DNA of 64,000 nt from Alteromonadaceae bacterium (GTDB lineage: Bacteria; Pseudomonadota; Gammaproteobacteria; Enterobacterales; Alteromonadaceae), in NCBI GenBank assembly GCA_014872785.1, contig WKFJ01000004.1, positions 1 to 64,000 on the forward strand, written 5' to 3'. Both the position numbers and the translations under genes were made by a program. Below are positions 1 to 9,064 of the stretch, piece by piece. Numbering within the stretch: position 1 is the stretch's first letter; every line of letters starts with the position of its first letter. The notes under the pieces were generated by a model that searched no databases, was not told the origin of the DNA, and saw nothing but the letters and a program-made list of their open reading frames with translations.

Positions 1-223
1 TTGGTATTTGTACAAGGCAGAGTCTTTGTAGTGTAGTTGCTCTACATAAAAAGGCGATAACGCAGTAGAAATACCAAACAAGCGCTGCCCGAAGGGTTCA
101 ATCTGAGCGCTTCCTGCTCTTTGTTGTTGCTTCTTGACTTAGTCCACTAGGCCTGCAAAGCAATGCCGCGATCAGAAAGCGCTCAGATTGAACAAAACTT
201 ATACCGCAAAGATAAACAGGTTC
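1..223. repeat. Structured dispersed repeat, copy 1 (left edge cut by window)
   Basis: Non-coding DNA packed with inverted repeats. Bases 1-9 and 69-77 are perfect 9-bp complements enclosing three small hairpins (arms 11-15/26-30, 32-36/42-46, 54-56/61-63), so 1-77 can fold as a cloverleaf. A perfect 17-bp inverted pair follows at 96-112 and 177-193. Bases 174-223, read on the minus strand, match 57153-57202 at about 43 of 50 positions, so this is a repeated element and not unique spacer. A short minus-strand open frame (about 237 to 99) crosses it but has no recognisable domain. Whether it is a mobile element, a processed RNA or a nucleoid/terminator element cannot be told from the sequence. 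Confidence 0.6.
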
Positions 224-363
224 TACCGGCAATCAATGACAATATTTTTACTTACACAGCAGTAACATGCATTTTTTATGCAAGAAAATACTTGCTATCT
301 CAGCCCCGTTGCTTACGATCCCACGCCAATTCATTATTATCTAACTGATTAACTTCGCTTTCT
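224..363. other. Intergenic region upstream of iadA
   Basis: AT-rich spacer between the repeat and the isoaspartyl dipeptidase gene, presumably carrying its promoter. I see no convincing -35/-10 pair, no strong ribosome binding site and no RNA gene. A 61-codon plus-strand open frame (163-348) crosses the repeat and this spacer and looks like chance. Confidence 0.4.
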
Positions 364-1539
364 ATGTTCAAACCAACAGGTTTCACACTGTTAAAAAATG
401 CCACCGTATACGCACCAGAAAAATTGGGGCTTCGGCATATTTTGATTTGTGGTAGTCATATCGCTTACATGGGTGAAACACTGCCAGCGCTGAGCGACAA
501 CCTTGACGTGAATGTTATCGATTTAGACGGCAGAAGTGTTCTACCCGGTTTTATAGACGCTCATACTCATGTTACTGGTGGCGGTGGTGAAGCAGGCTTT
601 TCAACCCGCGTTCCGCCAGTACCCCTAAGTCATTTTACGCGAGCAGGTGTCACATCTGTTATTGGTCTCTTGGGTACCGACGACGTTACGCGTAACACCC
701 AAGGCGTCGTGGCGCAGATTTACGCTCTCAGAGAAGAGGGAATTTCGGCCTGGTGCTATACCGGTGGTTACCATTTACCACCGACGACCCTTACCGGCTC
801 AGTGAAATCCGATATCGTATTTATCGACCCTATTGTTGCCGTAGGCGAACTGGCAATAAGCGACCATCGCTCTAGCCAGCCAACCCTAAACGAGCTGCTA
901 AAGGTAGCCTCGGAAGCCCATGTTGCAAGGCTTATGACAGGAAAGGCGGGGGTTGTTCACCTGCATCTTGGCGATGGCGAGAGAGGTTTAGAGTTAGTGC
1001 GTCAGGCTATCGCAGGTTCAGAGCTGCCTGCTCGCACATTTAACCCAACACATGTGAATCGACGCAAAGCCTTATTTGAAGAAGCTTGCCAGTTAACCAA
1101 ACTTGGCTCATGGGTTGATGTGACTGCGTTCGAAACAGGTGATGTTGGTTACGAACCGGCTGAGGCACTTGCGAGATACATCGAACAAGGATTTGATAAT
1201 CAAAAGCTAACCATCAGCTCTGATGGCGGCGGCTGTTTGCCTTGTTTTGACAAAACTGGCCGAATTACCAAGATGGACTTCGCCAGTTCCGTTGAAATGA
1301 CCAAGGTCTTTTTTGAGTTATTGGCAGGCACCTTCACTATTGAAGAGATACTGCCCTGCTTCACCAGTAATGTCGCGGACTTAATGCTACTTAATCGCAA
1401 AGGTCGTCTTAGCACGCAACACGATGCTGACTTAGTCGTGTTAGACAAAGAAAACAAACATATCGAGCATGTTATGGCACTAGGCCAATTTCACATGTTC
1501 GAAAAACAATTAGTAAAAAAAGGTACGTTTGAGGACTAG
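364..1539 (+). CDS. iadA: Isoaspartyl dipeptidase (beta-aspartyl peptidase)
   Basis: Binuclear-metal amidohydrolase of 391 aa that cleaves beta-aspartyl dipeptides. Beside cyanophycin genes its likely substrate is beta-Asp-Arg released by cyanophycinase, giving free Asp and Arg in the cytosol. The sequence aligns end to end with E. coli IadA. It shows the N-terminal metal motif D65-A-H67-T-H69, the following GGGGE loop, H201, H230 (PTHVNR) and catalytic D287 (SSDGGG). The bridging carbamylated lysine of E. coli IadA (K162, before CAISDHRS) is a glutamate here (E162, before LAISDHRS), which is unusual. The start matches the E. coli N-terminus, although no good ribosome binding site precedes it. 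The cyanophycinase gene begins 4 bp after the stop, so the two form an operon. Confidence 0.93.
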   Translation: MFKPTGFTLLKNATVYAPEKLGLRHILICGSHIAYMGETLPALSDNLDVNVIDLDGRSVLPGFIDAHTHVTGGGGEAGFSTRVPPVPLSHFTRAGVTSVIGLLGTDDVTRNTQGVVAQIYALREEGISAWCYTGGYHLPPTTLTGSVKSDIVFIDPIVAVGELAISDHRSSQPTLNELLKVASEAHVARLMTGKAGVVHLHLGDGERGLELVRQAIAGSELPARTFNPTHVNRRKALFEEACQLTKLGSWVDVTAFETGDVGYEPAEALARYIEQGFDNQKLTISSDGGGCLPCFDKTGRITKMDFASSVEMTKVFFELLAGTFTIEEILPCFTSNVADLMLLNRKGRLSTQHDADLVVLDKENKHIEHVMALGQFHMFEKQLVKKGTFED

Positions 1540-1543
1540 TTAT

Positions 1544-2362
1544 ATGCCTTCACCCTCTATTGACGGACTTCAGCGCGGATACGTTATTCCTATCGGCGGC
1601 GCTGAAGAGAAAATCGATAACCCAGAAATACTGCGCAAGTTTGTTGAGCTTGCCGGTGGACGTGACGCCAAAATATGCGTTATTCCAACCGCATCACGCC
1701 TAGAAGATACTGGCGAACGCTATGAAATTCTGTTTAAAGACTTAGGTGCTGGTATCGCTTATTCTCTGCCCATTGCTGAACGTGCAGACGCACAAGATGA
1801 GTCCCATCTAGACCTAATAGAACAAGCAACCGCAATATTCATCACCGGCGGCAACCAACTGCGTTTATCCACTATCTTGGGGGGCACCCCGGTCGCCAAA
1901 GCCATAAGACAGGCCAATGCGCGTGGTGCACATGTGGGTGGTACTTCTGCGGGCGCCGCAATCATCTCACAACACATGATTGCCGGCGGCAACGTGGGTA
2001 TCGTGCCAACAGAAGACGGCGTTAGTTTAGCACCGGGCATGGGGTTAATTAATACGGTGGTTGTGGATCAGCATTTCAACGAGCGCAATCGACTGGCAAG
2101 GTTGCTCAGTGCCGTATCTTATAACCCATTTTTAGTTGGTATTGGCCTAGATGAAGACACTGCTGCATTCATTGACGCAGACAATGTATTTACTGTTATT
2201 GGTAGCGGTGCAATCACTGTAGTCGACCCGAGTAATATTGAATATTCGTCAATGGCTGAGGCACGACGTGGTGAGGCACTCACCCTACTCAACTTAAAAG
2301 TGCATATACTCGCTTCAGGTGCGCGTTACGATATAAGTAATCGCGTTGCTCATATCGATTAA
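1544..2362 (+). CDS. cphB: Cyanophycinase (peptidase S51 family)
   Basis: Serine exopeptidase of 272 aa that degrades the storage polymer cyanophycin to beta-Asp-Arg dipeptides. The S51 nucleophile motif G-G-T-S135-A-G-A is present, with the upstream ITGGNQ segment (about residues 100-105) and the PTAS segment near 48-51. No signal peptide is seen, so it acts on intracellular polymer and is not one of the extracellular cyanophycinases. I chose ATG 1544, preceded by GAGG, over an in-frame TTG at 1529 that would overlap iadA. It is cotranscribed with iadA, so polymer cleavage and dipeptide hydrolysis are coupled. A hairpin with a T-run follows at 2421-2445. Confidence 0.93.
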   Translation: MPSPSIDGLQRGYVIPIGGAEEKIDNPEILRKFVELAGGRDAKICVIPTASRLEDTGERYEILFKDLGAGIAYSLPIAERADAQDESHLDLIEQATAIFITGGNQLRLSTILGGTPVAKAIRQANARGAHVGGTSAGAAIISQHMIAGGNVGIVPTEDGVSLAPGMGLINTVVVDQHFNERNRLARLLSAVSYNPFLVGIGLDEDTAAFIDADNVFTVIGSGAITVVDPSNIEYSSMAEARRGEALTLLNLKVHILASGARYDISNRVAHID

Positions 2363-2420
2363 TCGCAACGATATCGGCTGTTCATATTGTGGAACAGCCA
2401 CCTAAAAATATCCCCAACAA

Positions 2421-2445
2421 AAAAGTGGCACAAGCCACTTTTTTT
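2421..2445 (+). terminator. Rho-independent terminator after cphB
   Basis: Perfect 9-bp stem (2421-2429 with 2434-2442), 4-nt loop and a run of T residues. A second hairpin (2376-2383 with 2392-2399) lies just upstream. Together they separate the degradation operon from cphA. Confidence 0.8.
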
Positions 2446-2565
2446 GTATATAACCAATGATACTCGATGGGGAATTTGACCCGGCGTTTAGGCTTTCAAT
2501 TGCTAAACTCGGCTTCACAATTTGTGCTTCCCCACTCTAGATAAGTAACTGCTTACTTTCTTCAT

Positions 2566-2589
2566 ATAGCTCTTATTTAAGAGAATATA
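2566..2589. promoter_or_regulatory. Inverted repeat in the cphA leader
   Basis: The arms CTCTTA (2570-2575) and TAAGAG (2578-2583) flank TT, with ATAT flanks that extend the dyad imperfectly. It lies about 20 bp before the cphA start, where it could be a repressor operator or a leader hairpin. It does not match the ArgR box consensus. Confidence 0.35.
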
Positions 2590-2604
2590 GGACATTACTA
2601 CAAG

Positions 2605-5424
2605 ATGAAAATTACCAGTACCAATGTATATGTGGGTCCCAACGTCTACGCCAACTTTCCCGTCATCCGTCATCAAATTGATCTAGGCGAACTTGAAAAT
2701 TGGCCATCAGTAAAACTTGGCCAAGGATTTATTGATGGACTACTTGAAGCTGTGCCAACCCTTCACTCACATGGCTGTTCTTATCGTGAAGAGGGTGGCT
2801 TCGTCAGGCGCCTAAGGGAAGATGAAGGCACCTGGATGGGGCATATTTGGGAACATGTAGCGCTCGAACTACAGGAAGCTGCCGGCTCAGAAGTGACCTT
2901 TGGTAAAACACGAAGCACTGGCGAAGTGGGTTGTTATGACGTGATTTACGAATACAAGCAACGTGATGTAGGTCTTGCTGCAGGTGAACTTGCCCAAAAG
3001 TTACTGATGCACTTATTACCAGATGAAGTCCAAGAAAAAATTGACTACAGCATCGAAGAAGATTTCGACTTCGAGGATGAGTTGCGCTCATTTGTGCGAG
3101 CTGCACAACGCAAGGAATTTGGCCCAAGTACCGGCTCACTAGTGAAAGCGGCAGAAGAAAGAGATATTCCTTGGATCCGCCTCAATAAATACAGCCTTGT
3201 ACAGTTTGGCCATGGTAAATACCAACAGCGCATACAAGCAACGGTAACCAGTGAAACTAAACATATTGCCGTTGAAATTTCTTGCGACAAAGAAGATACC
3301 CATAACTTACTCAGTGATCTTGGTCTCCCCGTGCCAATTCAACGCATGATCTACAGCGAACGCCAAGCTATTCAAGCGGCTCGTCGTATCGGTTACCCTG
3401 TTGTAGTTAAGCCATTAAATGCCAACCATGGAAGAGGTGTAAGTATTAACTTAACCTCGGACGAAGAAGTCAGTGTTGCGTTTGCCGAAGCCCAGAAATA
3501 CGGTACCAGTAGAGCTGTGTTGGTGGAGAGCTACCTGACCGGTTTTGATCACCGAATGTTGGTTGTAAACGATGAACTTGTCGCGGTAGCTAAGCGAGTA
3601 CCAGGTCATGTTGTTGGTGACGGCAAGCACACCATCGCGGAACTTATAGACATCACTAACGAAGATCCCCGCCGTGGTATTGGCCACGAAAAAGTCCTCA
3701 CACGCTTAGAACTAGACCATCAGGCGAAACGCTTGATGGAAGAGGCAGAGAAAACCGAAGAAACCGTGTTAGAAGAAGGGGAAGTATTTTACTTACGTTC
3801 AACCGCCAACCTCTCTACGGGCGGCACAGCAATTGACGTAACCGATGTGGTGCACCCAGACAATCGAGACATGGCCATAAGAGCCATTAAGGCAATCGGC
3901 TTGGATGTCGGTGGAGTAGACTTCCTGACCGATGACATCTCACGTTCATATAAAGATATTGGGGGCGGTATCTGTGAATGTAATGCAGCACCCGGTTTCA
4001 GAATGCACGTCGCACCAAGCGAAGGTACACCTCGAGATGTTGCTGGAAAAGTGATGGACATGCTATTTCCTGCAGGGTCACAGTCGAAAATACCCGTTGC
4101 GGCGATAACTGGTACCAACGGTAAGACCACAACATCTAGAATGCTAGCCAGTATTATGAAAGCCTCTGGTTTCACTACGGGCATGACCTCCACTGATGGC
4201 GTATACATCGACGGTCATCTAACGGTGAAAGGTGACATGACTGGACCAACGTCAGCTCAGATAGTACTGAGAGACCCTAATGTTGATTTTGCCATTATGG
4301 AAACTGCTCGTGGTGGTATTGTTAAACGGGGTTTGGGCTACAACCAGTGTGATGTAGGCGCTTGTCTAAACATATCAGCCGATCATTTAGGTCAACGTGG
4401 CGTCAATACGTTAGAGGATTTAGCCAGAATCAAACGAGTAGTGGTAGAGGTTGCTAAGGATTGTGTTGTACTCAATGCCGATGACAACCTAGTACTGCAA
4501 ATGGCTGATTATTGTGACGCTAAACGCATTTGTTATGTCACAACAGACAGTGGCCATGGCCTAGTGCGCGAGCACATTCGATCAGGAGGTATGGCTGTTG
4601 TTTTAGAACAGGGCATCAATGGCGACATGATCACTATTTACGACAATGGTGCACATATTCCACTTCTCTGGACCCACCTGATACCGGCGACCATCGAAGG
4701 TAAAGCTATGCACAACGTGCAAAACGCCATGTTTGCCGCAGGTATTGCCTATGCCTTTGACACATCACTGGACGATATTCGCCAAGGTTTGCGCACCTTT
4801 AACAACAGCTTCTTCCAAGCGCCAGGTCGCTTGAATGTATTCGACGAGCACCCCTTCAAAGTAATCTTAGATTACGCGCACAACCCTGCCGCAATCCAGA
4901 CAATTACTGACTTAGCGACGCGACTAGATGTTCGAGGTAAACGCAGAATCGTTTTAGCAATGCCAGGAGACCGCAGAGATGAGGACGTCATAGAAGCGGC
5001 ACAAATAGCCAGCAAAGGGTTCGAAGTTTTCTACTGTAAAGCCGACGATCATCGTCGTGGCAGAGGGGAAGACGAGATTCCGCAAATGCTTGCACAGCAA
5101 TTGCAGCAAGAAGGCATTGCCCAAGAGGAAATAAATGTAATTCCTGACGAACAAACGGCAATCAATGCCGCACTTGAAGCCTGCGCGGAAGGAGATTTAC
5201 TCGTCGTATTAGGCGACAACATTTCAAGATGTTGGAAACAAATCGTTCATTTCAATGAAGACCAAACCCGTGAACCTAAGCCCACTGCTAAACCTTCACA
5301 AGATTTCCCAGAAAAGCTCTATCAACCTGTAGAGCACAAGTTTGAACTTGGTGAAGGTCAACGCATTGTTCAGGACGAACGTGGCGTGCGCATTGTTATG
5401 GAGCACGACGAAGATTCTGACTAA
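2605..5424 (+). CDS. cphA: Cyanophycin synthetase
   Basis: Two-active-site ligase of 939 aa that polymerises Asp into a backbone and attaches Arg to each Asp side chain, using ATP. The order is N-terminal domain (about 1-160), ATP-grasp domain (about 215-480, with the Gly-rich VVKPLNANHGRG loop) and Mur ligase domain with the P-loop GTNGKTT at 503-509, followed by the Mur C-terminal domain. The family is usually about 870-900 aa. This one has an extra acidic tail of some 40 residues. No strong ribosome binding site precedes the ATG, but the N-terminus fits the family. It is followed 56 bp later by a second, smaller CphA-like ligase, and the degradation genes lie upstream. Confidence 0.95.
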   Translation: MKITSTNVYVGPNVYANFPVIRHQIDLGELENWPSVKLGQGFIDGLLEAVPTLHSHGCSYREEGGFVRRLREDEGTWMGHIWEHVALELQEAAGSEVTFGKTRSTGEVGCYDVIYEYKQRDVGLAAGELAQKLLMHLLPDEVQEKIDYSIEEDFDFEDELRSFVRAAQRKEFGPSTGSLVKAAEERDIPWIRLNKYSLVQFGHGKYQQRIQATVTSETKHIAVEISCDKEDTHNLLSDLGLPVPIQRMIYSERQAIQAARRIGYPVVVKPLNANHGRGVSINLTSDEEVSVAFAEAQKYGTSRAVLVESYLTGFDHRMLVVNDELVAVAKRVPGHVVGDGKHTIAELIDITNEDPRRGIGHEKVLTRLELDHQAKRLMEEAEKTEETVLEEGEVFYLRSTANLSTGGTAIDVTDVVHPDNRDMAIRAIKAIGLDVGGVDFLTDDISRSYKDIGGGICECNAAPGFRMHVAPSEGTPRDVAGKVMDMLFPAGSQSKIPVAAITGTNGKTTTSRMLASIMKASGFTTGMTSTDGVYIDGHLTVKGDMTGPTSAQIVLRDPNVDFAIMETARGGIVKRGLGYNQCDVGACLNISADHLGQRGVNTLEDLARIKRVVVEVAKDCVVLNADDNLVLQMADYCDAKRICYVTTDSGHGLVREHIRSGGMAVVLEQGINGDMITIYDNGAHIPLLWTHLIPATIEGKAMHNVQNAMFAAGIAYAFDTSLDDIRQGLRTFNNSFFQAPGRLNVFDEHPFKVILDYAHNPAAIQTITDLATRLDVRGKRRIVLAMPGDRRDEDVIEAAQIASKGFEVFYCKADDHRRGRGEDEIPQMLAQQLQQEGIAQEEINVIPDEQTAINAALEACAEGDLLVVLGDNISRCWKQIVHFNEDQTREPKPTAKPSQDFPEKLYQPVEHKFELGEGQRIVQDERGVRIVMEHDEDSD

Positions 5425-5480
5425 TCTACAAGCTAATTTAAAGATTAGTGAGTGTTATTTGTGGTTCGAAAGAGACACCT

Positions 5481-7163
5481 ATGAAACTTGAATTTGATGA
5501 ATCCAGGCGCTTAACTGGGCCTAACCTTTTATGGCAGCATCCAGGTGCTTTAGTCGATGTATTTGTCGAAGGCTATGACAAAGAGGAAATAGCCAAACGT
5601 TGGCAATCTTGGGTGGCAAAACTGCTGCCCGTAATCGGTTGGCAACAAGAACAGTCTACGTACCGAGTACATACTCACGGCATTAGCCTGGCTATCAGCG
5701 CGCCAATGGATGCGCTCTATACAGCATGCGAATTGGCGCAACACGCTTGGGAATTTACTGAAGCTGAATTAACGCAGGCAAACGCCCCAGAATGGCAGCA
5801 AATTGAAAGTAAACTAAGGGAGGAATTGGACAAAGAGGTCAATCCTCGGTTAATGCAGTTCATCCGCACTGCCACTGAAAAAGGGGTCACCTGCATCACA
5901 GATGATGACTACTTAAGTTTGGGAATGGGCGCAACTGTCGATACCTGGGAAGTGCGACAACTCCCCTCCCCGGACGATATTGATTGGGAAAAATACCAAG
6001 ATATTCCTCTGGCACTAATCACCGGCACCAATGGCAAATCCACCAGCGTGAGGCTTGCCTCTCAGATAGCTAAAGCTGCCAACAAGTCAGCTGGCGTGAC
6101 CTCAACCGATTTTATCAAAGTGGGTGAGCATATCATTGACACTGGGGACTACTCTGGCCCTGGCGGTGCTCGTATGCTAATTCGCGATGCTCGCACTGAA
6201 ATCGCGTTTTTAGAGGTTGCCCGAGGCGGTATTTTGCGCCGTGGCTTACCAGTCACTAATGTCAGAGCATCTCTGGTAACTAACGTAGCCGAAGATCACT
6301 TAGGCCAATACGGAATAGATACCGTTGAAGAGCTGGCCGAAGCTAAGTTCGTGGTGTCCAAAGCCCTTGACCAAAGCGGCACACTGGTATTGAACGCAGA
6401 CAATGAGCTGGTTATTGAGCAATCGAAATCAGTTGATGTGCCCATTTGCTGGTTTAGTGAAAGCCACAATAATGCGCTTGTCAGAGATCAAGTTCAGGCC
6501 AATAAACCAGCTGTATTTGGTCATGAAGGTGACATTGTGTACTTTGACGGACAACAAATGCACAGGCTTTGCGCTATCGCTGATGTGCCGATGACCTTCG
6601 CAGGAGCAGCAAAACACAACGTTCAAAATGCCCTCGGCGTTGTTGGTTTGTGTTTTGCGCTGGGTTTCACGCAAGCAGAGATCGTTTCGGGATTAATGTC
6701 TTTTGGCAGTAATCCTGATGACAACCCCGGTCGTGGCAATCAATATCAAATTGGCAGCAACCGCTTCATCGTCGACTTTGCTCACAATGAACACAGTATG
6801 CAGGCGGTAGTAAATATGACATCCAGCATGCCGGCCAAAAAGAAAATCGTCATGTTTGGTCATGCCGGCGATAGAACTGATACAGAAATGCGGGACTTAA
6901 CCCATGCTGTGGCTAAGCTAGATGCCGATGTTTATATAACATCTGAGGTAAGTAAATACTTGCGCGGCAGGGAACCGAAAGAAGTCACAGACTTATCCAA
7001 GAAGTTTCTGCTAGAGAAGGGCGTGAACGCCGAAAAAATCATGTACGCCGATTCACCAGTGTCAGGAGCAAAATTAGCAATGGAATTAGCTGATGACCAC
7101 GCTGTGGTGCTATTGTTTACCTTGTCTGAACGTGAAGAAGTGCATGAGCTGCTATCTCAGTGA
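5481..7163 (+). CDS. Truncated cyanophycin-synthetase-like Mur ligase (CphA' type)
   Basis: Predicted 560-aa ATP-dependent amide ligase. The first 150 or so residues resemble the CphA N-terminal domain (GPNLLWQHPG near residue 14). The ATP-grasp domain is then essentially missing, and the Mur ligase domain starts with the P-loop GTNGKS at 182-187 and ends with a Mur C-terminal domain. It should therefore add a side-chain amino acid but not extend an Asp backbone. Paired cphA/cphA' genes are known in other proteobacteria. The role here (helper ligase, alternative side chain, heteromer partner) is inference. ATG 5481, preceded by AAAGAGA, is preferred over an upstream in-frame GTG at 5448. A terminator follows the stop. 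Confidence 0.8.
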   Translation: MKLEFDESRRLTGPNLLWQHPGALVDVFVEGYDKEEIAKRWQSWVAKLLPVIGWQQEQSTYRVHTHGISLAISAPMDALYTACELAQHAWEFTEAELTQANAPEWQQIESKLREELDKEVNPRLMQFIRTATEKGVTCITDDDYLSLGMGATVDTWEVRQLPSPDDIDWEKYQDIPLALITGTNGKSTSVRLASQIAKAANKSAGVTSTDFIKVGEHIIDTGDYSGPGGARMLIRDARTEIAFLEVARGGILRRGLPVTNVRASLVTNVAEDHLGQYGIDTVEELAEAKFVVSKALDQSGTLVLNADNELVIEQSKSVDVPICWFSESHNNALVRDQVQANKPAVFGHEGDIVYFDGQQMHRLCAIADVPMTFAGAAKHNVQNALGVVGLCFALGFTQAEIVSGLMSFGSNPDDNPGRGNQYQIGSNRFIVDFAHNEHSMQAVVNMTSSMPAKKKIVMFGHAGDRTDTEMRDLTHAVAKLDADVYITSEVSKYLRGREPKEVTDLSKKFLLEKGVNAEKIMYADSPVSGAKLAMELADDHAVVLLFTLSEREEVHELLSQ

Positions 7164-7206
7164 TATTTAGTTAATCCTTCTTTTTGAAGCAAGCTTTGAA
7201 TACAAG

Positions 7207-7229
7207 AGCCACTGAAAAGTGGCTTTTTT
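7207..7229 (+). terminator. Rho-independent terminator after the CphA-like pair
   Basis: Stem AGCCACT/AGTGGCT (7207-7213 with 7218-7224), GAAA loop and T-run. It ends the synthetase operon, so the transporter gene downstream has its own promoter. Confidence 0.85.
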
Positions 7230-7354
7230 GTTTCCCCAAAATCGACAAGATTACTCACTAATTATGCATAGTCGGTCGTTTGCTTTTATCAACATTCGGT
7301 ACTTTCTGATACACTACTTCGCGGAATCAATAAAATAATAAATAAGGAGCTGTT

Positions 7355-8950
7355 TTGAGCGTTAGCAATAGTACCCAAAACACCGCCACAGAAAAACAAA
7401 GCGGCGCTTTTTCACGTTTTCTCGCCACGGTTGAATGGTTAGGCAACCTTTTACCCCACCCTGTCACGCTTTTCGCCATGTTTGCAGTATTTATTGTGCT
7501 TTTAAGCGGCATTTTGGGCTATTTCGATGTCAGCGTTGCCGACCCAAGACCCGTTGGCGCCAAGGGACGTGAAGCAGATGGTGTAATAGAAGTCATATCA
7601 CTGGTGAGTGCCGAAGGTTTGCAGCGCATAGTGACAGGTCTTGTGACTAACTTTACCGGGTTCGCACCGCTGGGGACTGTGTTAGTCGCCTTGTTGGGCG
7701 TGAGTGTCGCCGAGCACTCTGGGCTGCTTTCAACGGCGATGCGCTCCATGGTAGTCAATGCGTCACCAAGAATGGTAACCGTGGTGATTGTGTTCGCTGG
7801 CATTGTCTCAAACACCGCCTCAGAGCTTGGTTATGTGGTTCTCATTCCATTAGCCGCGATGATATTCCACTCATTAGGTCGCCACCCCTTGGCCGGTCTT
7901 GCTGCTGCATTTGCCGGCGTCTCAGGTGGTTACAGTGCCAACTTGTTGCTCGGAACCGTCGACCCTTTATTGGCGGGTATTACTGAATCCGCCGCGCACA
8001 TGATAGACCCAGAATATGTGGTTGGTCCAGAGGTAAACTGGTACTTCATGATAGTCAGTACCTTTGTCGTTGCCTTTATGGGCGCGTTTGTTACAGAAAA
8101 AATCGTGGAACCAAGACTAGGTAAATACGATCCATCAGAAGCCGGTGAAGATTTGCCTGAGCCGAAAATTGAAAAACCAACAGCACAAGAACGCAAAGCA
8201 CTTAAAATGGCGGGTCTAGCATTTGCAATCGTGTGTGGTTTGCTGGCTTACACTATTGTTCCAGAAGACGGTATCTTGCGTCATCCTGAAACCGGCTTGG
8301 TCGCGGGTTCACCGTTTCTTAAAGGCATAGTGGCCTTCATCTTCATTACCTTTGTGGTGCCAGGATTCGTATACGGCCGCGTAGCAGGCACGATGAAGAA
8401 CGATAAAGACATTATCAATGCAATGGCCAAGAGTATGAGCTCACTTGGCCTTTACATAACTTTGGTATTTTTTGCCGCCCAGTTTGTGGCCTTCTTTAAA
8501 TGGACTAATTTGGGTACGGTGCTCGCGGTCAAAGGTGCCGCGTTACTGCAAGCCATTGGCTTAGACGGTCCAGCTGTATTCGTGTTCTTTATCCTGATGT
8601 GTGGTTTAGTGAACCTTTCACTCGGCAGCGCATCTGCACAATGGGCGGTTACCGCACCAATATTTGTCCCCATGCTAATGTTAATTGGATTTTCACCAGA
8701 AGTAATTCAGGCAGCCTATCGTATTGGTGACTCCACCACGAACCTGATTACTCCAATGATGAGTTATTTCGGCCTAATTCTAGCTATCGCTACTAAGTAC
8801 AAAAAAGATATGGGAATGGGTACTTTAATTGCCACTATGCTGCCTTATTCCATGGTATACATCGTGGGGTGGACCATATTGTTCTATTTATGGGTATTCG
8901 TTGCGGGCTTGCCAGTAGGTCCTGGTGCAGCAACCTACTACACGCCTTAG
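7355..8950 (+). CDS. AbgT family transporter
   Basis: Polytopic inner membrane protein of 531 aa in the AbgT family, whose characterised members move p-aminobenzoyl-glutamate or export sulfonamides, driven by the ion gradient. There are about a dozen hydrophobic segments and the conserved C-terminal region with NLSLGSASAQWAV and DSTTNLITPMM. The start is TTG at 7355, with an AGGAG Shine-Dalgarno 6 bp upstream and no better ATG. It follows the cyanophycin synthetase genes on the same strand after a terminator. A role with aspartyl dipeptides is conceivable because the known substrate is an amide-linked acidic amino acid, but that is inference. A hairpin at 8967-9000 follows. Confidence 0.9.
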   Translation: MSVSNSTQNTATEKQSGAFSRFLATVEWLGNLLPHPVTLFAMFAVFIVLLSGILGYFDVSVADPRPVGAKGREADGVIEVISLVSAEGLQRIVTGLVTNFTGFAPLGTVLVALLGVSVAEHSGLLSTAMRSMVVNASPRMVTVVIVFAGIVSNTASELGYVVLIPLAAMIFHSLGRHPLAGLAAAFAGVSGGYSANLLLGTVDPLLAGITESAAHMIDPEYVVGPEVNWYFMIVSTFVVAFMGAFVTEKIVEPRLGKYDPSEAGEDLPEPKIEKPTAQERKALKMAGLAFAIVCGLLAYTIVPEDGILRHPETGLVAGSPFLKGIVAFIFITFVVPGFVYGRVAGTMKNDKDIINAMAKSMSSLGLYITLVFFAAQFVAFFKWTNLGTVLAVKGAALLQAIGLDGPAVFVFFILMCGLVNLSLGSASAQWAVTAPIFVPMLMLIGFSPEVIQAAYRIGDSTTNLITPMMSYFGLILAIATKYKKDMGMGTLIATMLPYSMVYIVGWTILFYLWVFVAGLPVGPGAATYYTP

Positions 8951-8966
8951 TAACACAAGTAATACC

Positions 8967-9000
8967 ACGCCTTTGTTGAATTATTCGGCAAAGGCGTTTT
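8967..9000 (+). terminator. Probable terminator after the AbgT transporter
   Basis: Perfect 9-bp stem (8967-8975 with 8989-8997), 13-nt loop, then a short T-run. Confidence 0.6.
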
Positions 9001-9064
9001 AGTTAGCAATCCAAACCCAGCGCCCCTGCGTAGTGTCTAAGTCACTTAACCGAATAGTAATTCA

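Noticed and set aside
99..239. Minus-strand open frame of about 46 codons across the repeat
   Set aside because: It is a by-product of the repeat sequence, with only a TTG start and no translation signal.
163..348. 61-aa plus-strand open frame in the first intergenic region
   Set aside because: It overlaps the structured repeat, has no ribosome binding site and no recognisable domain.
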